A stretch of DNA of 64,000 nucleotides from DAOMNO01 sp035443885. GTDB lineage: Bacteria > Planctomycetota > Phycisphaerae > Phycisphaerales > SM1A02. Positions within the stretch are counted from its first letter, which is position 1. Every line of letters begins with the position of its first letter. Below are positions 63,674 to 64,000 of the stretch, one piece after another. Location: NCBI GenBank assembly GCA_035443885.1, contig DAOMNO010000012.1, positions 49,191 to 113,190 on the forward strand, written 5' to 3'. The notes beneath the pieces are model-generated. The model saw nothing but the letters and a program-made list of their open reading frames with translations, had not been told where the DNA came from and did not search any database. Both the position numbers and the translations under genes were made by a program.

Positions 63674-64000
63674 GCACTCTCAAAATCCGGGCTGCCGGGC
63701 GCGTGGACGCGAACGGCCGGGGATGGGGCGAAATCTTATGCCGGAGCATTGTGGCGGGATTTCAGCCGTTCGCAAGCGGTGTGCGTCTGTTCGGGATCGT
63801 CCACACTCGTACAACTTGATTGAACCGCGAACAAGCCTTTTCGCCCCGCTCAGGCAACTCCAGGCGAGAAGCCTACCCCGTCAGAAATCAATCAACACCA
63901 CCCAACCTGAAATCCTCGCGGATTTTCCTTGTTCAGGCCGCGGGTGTGAGGTACGGTAGATCGGTGTCCGGGTTCCCCTCTCCTCCGGAGGATGCATCAT
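63674..64000. other. Upstream region, no gene seen
   Basis: 327 bp to the window edge. No gene can be supported. It should hold the promoter of the GH10-like gene, but I found no convincing one. The last bases (CTCCGGAGGATGCATCAT) contain an SD-like GGAGG before an ATG, so a plus-strand gene could begin just at the edge. Confidence 0.4.

Overview
The window looks like part of a planctomycete chromosome, most likely class Phycisphaerae. The basis is indirect. Two secreted proteins end in paired dockerin-like repeats closing in LLAAWG or LLGAWG. A third ends in a PEP-CTERM-like tail (VPAPGALALLG...RRRR). There is an ebo cluster, and base composition is GC-rich. A run of 41 N at 20804-20844 inside an Ala-codon repeat shows that the sequence is a draft assembly, possibly a metagenome bin. 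No mobile element, phage or CRISPR array was seen.

1-12.7 kb: an S10-spc-alpha ribosomal superoperon on the minus strand, from rpsJ (right) to a truncated rpsM (left edge). Near-consensus promoters lie before rpsJ and before infA. rpmD, map and adk are missing from their usual places. L36 and S14 have lost most of their zinc ligands.

12.8-25.3 kb: mostly plus-strand housekeeping and unknown genes: a secreted protein/lipoprotein pair, fructose-bisphosphate aldolase fbaB, an AhpD-like protein, a PEP-CTERM protein, a GbsR-like regulator with a palindromic operator candidate, phosphatidylserine decarboxylase, a KAP-type P-loop NTPase with an Ala/Asn repeat, an amidohydrolase, a lipoprotein and rplU. 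A perfect parS-like palindrome lies at 19983-20006 between psd and the KAP gene.

25.4-30.2 kb: two large secreted minus-strand proteins with dockerin-like tails. One has a predicted seven-repeat propeller and a somatomedin-B-like cysteine cluster; the other is a subtilisin-like protease.

30.4-36.4 kb: an ebo metabolite-traffic cluster in tight operon order: eboD (apparent frameshift in an A6 run), a small unknown gene, eboB, eboE, eboC and an EboF-like phosphodiesterase. Such clusters are linked in cyanobacteria and other phyla to moving cytoplasmic precursors to the periplasm. The substrate here is unknown.

36.4-50.5 kb: envelope and transport genes: an unknown secreted protein, a trypsin-like protease, an FG-GAP protein, a long UbiD-family decarboxylase, an ABC exporter pair, a predicted outer-membrane barrel, a DUF1573-like protein, a UPF0316-like membrane protein and an SbtA-SbtB-like bicarbonate module with a winged-helix regulator.

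50.5-64 kb: a B12-binding/MeaB GTPase fusion divergent from an ArsR-family repressor, der, truB, tRNA-Ser(GGA), tRNA-Pro(GGG), a DinB-like protein, a three-gene operon of unknown secreted proteins, mfd, a ComEA-like HhH protein and a GH10-like protein. A 26-bp element over the arsR promoter recurs (24 of 26 identical) upstream of the ABC exporter at 44 kb, suggesting a shared operator.
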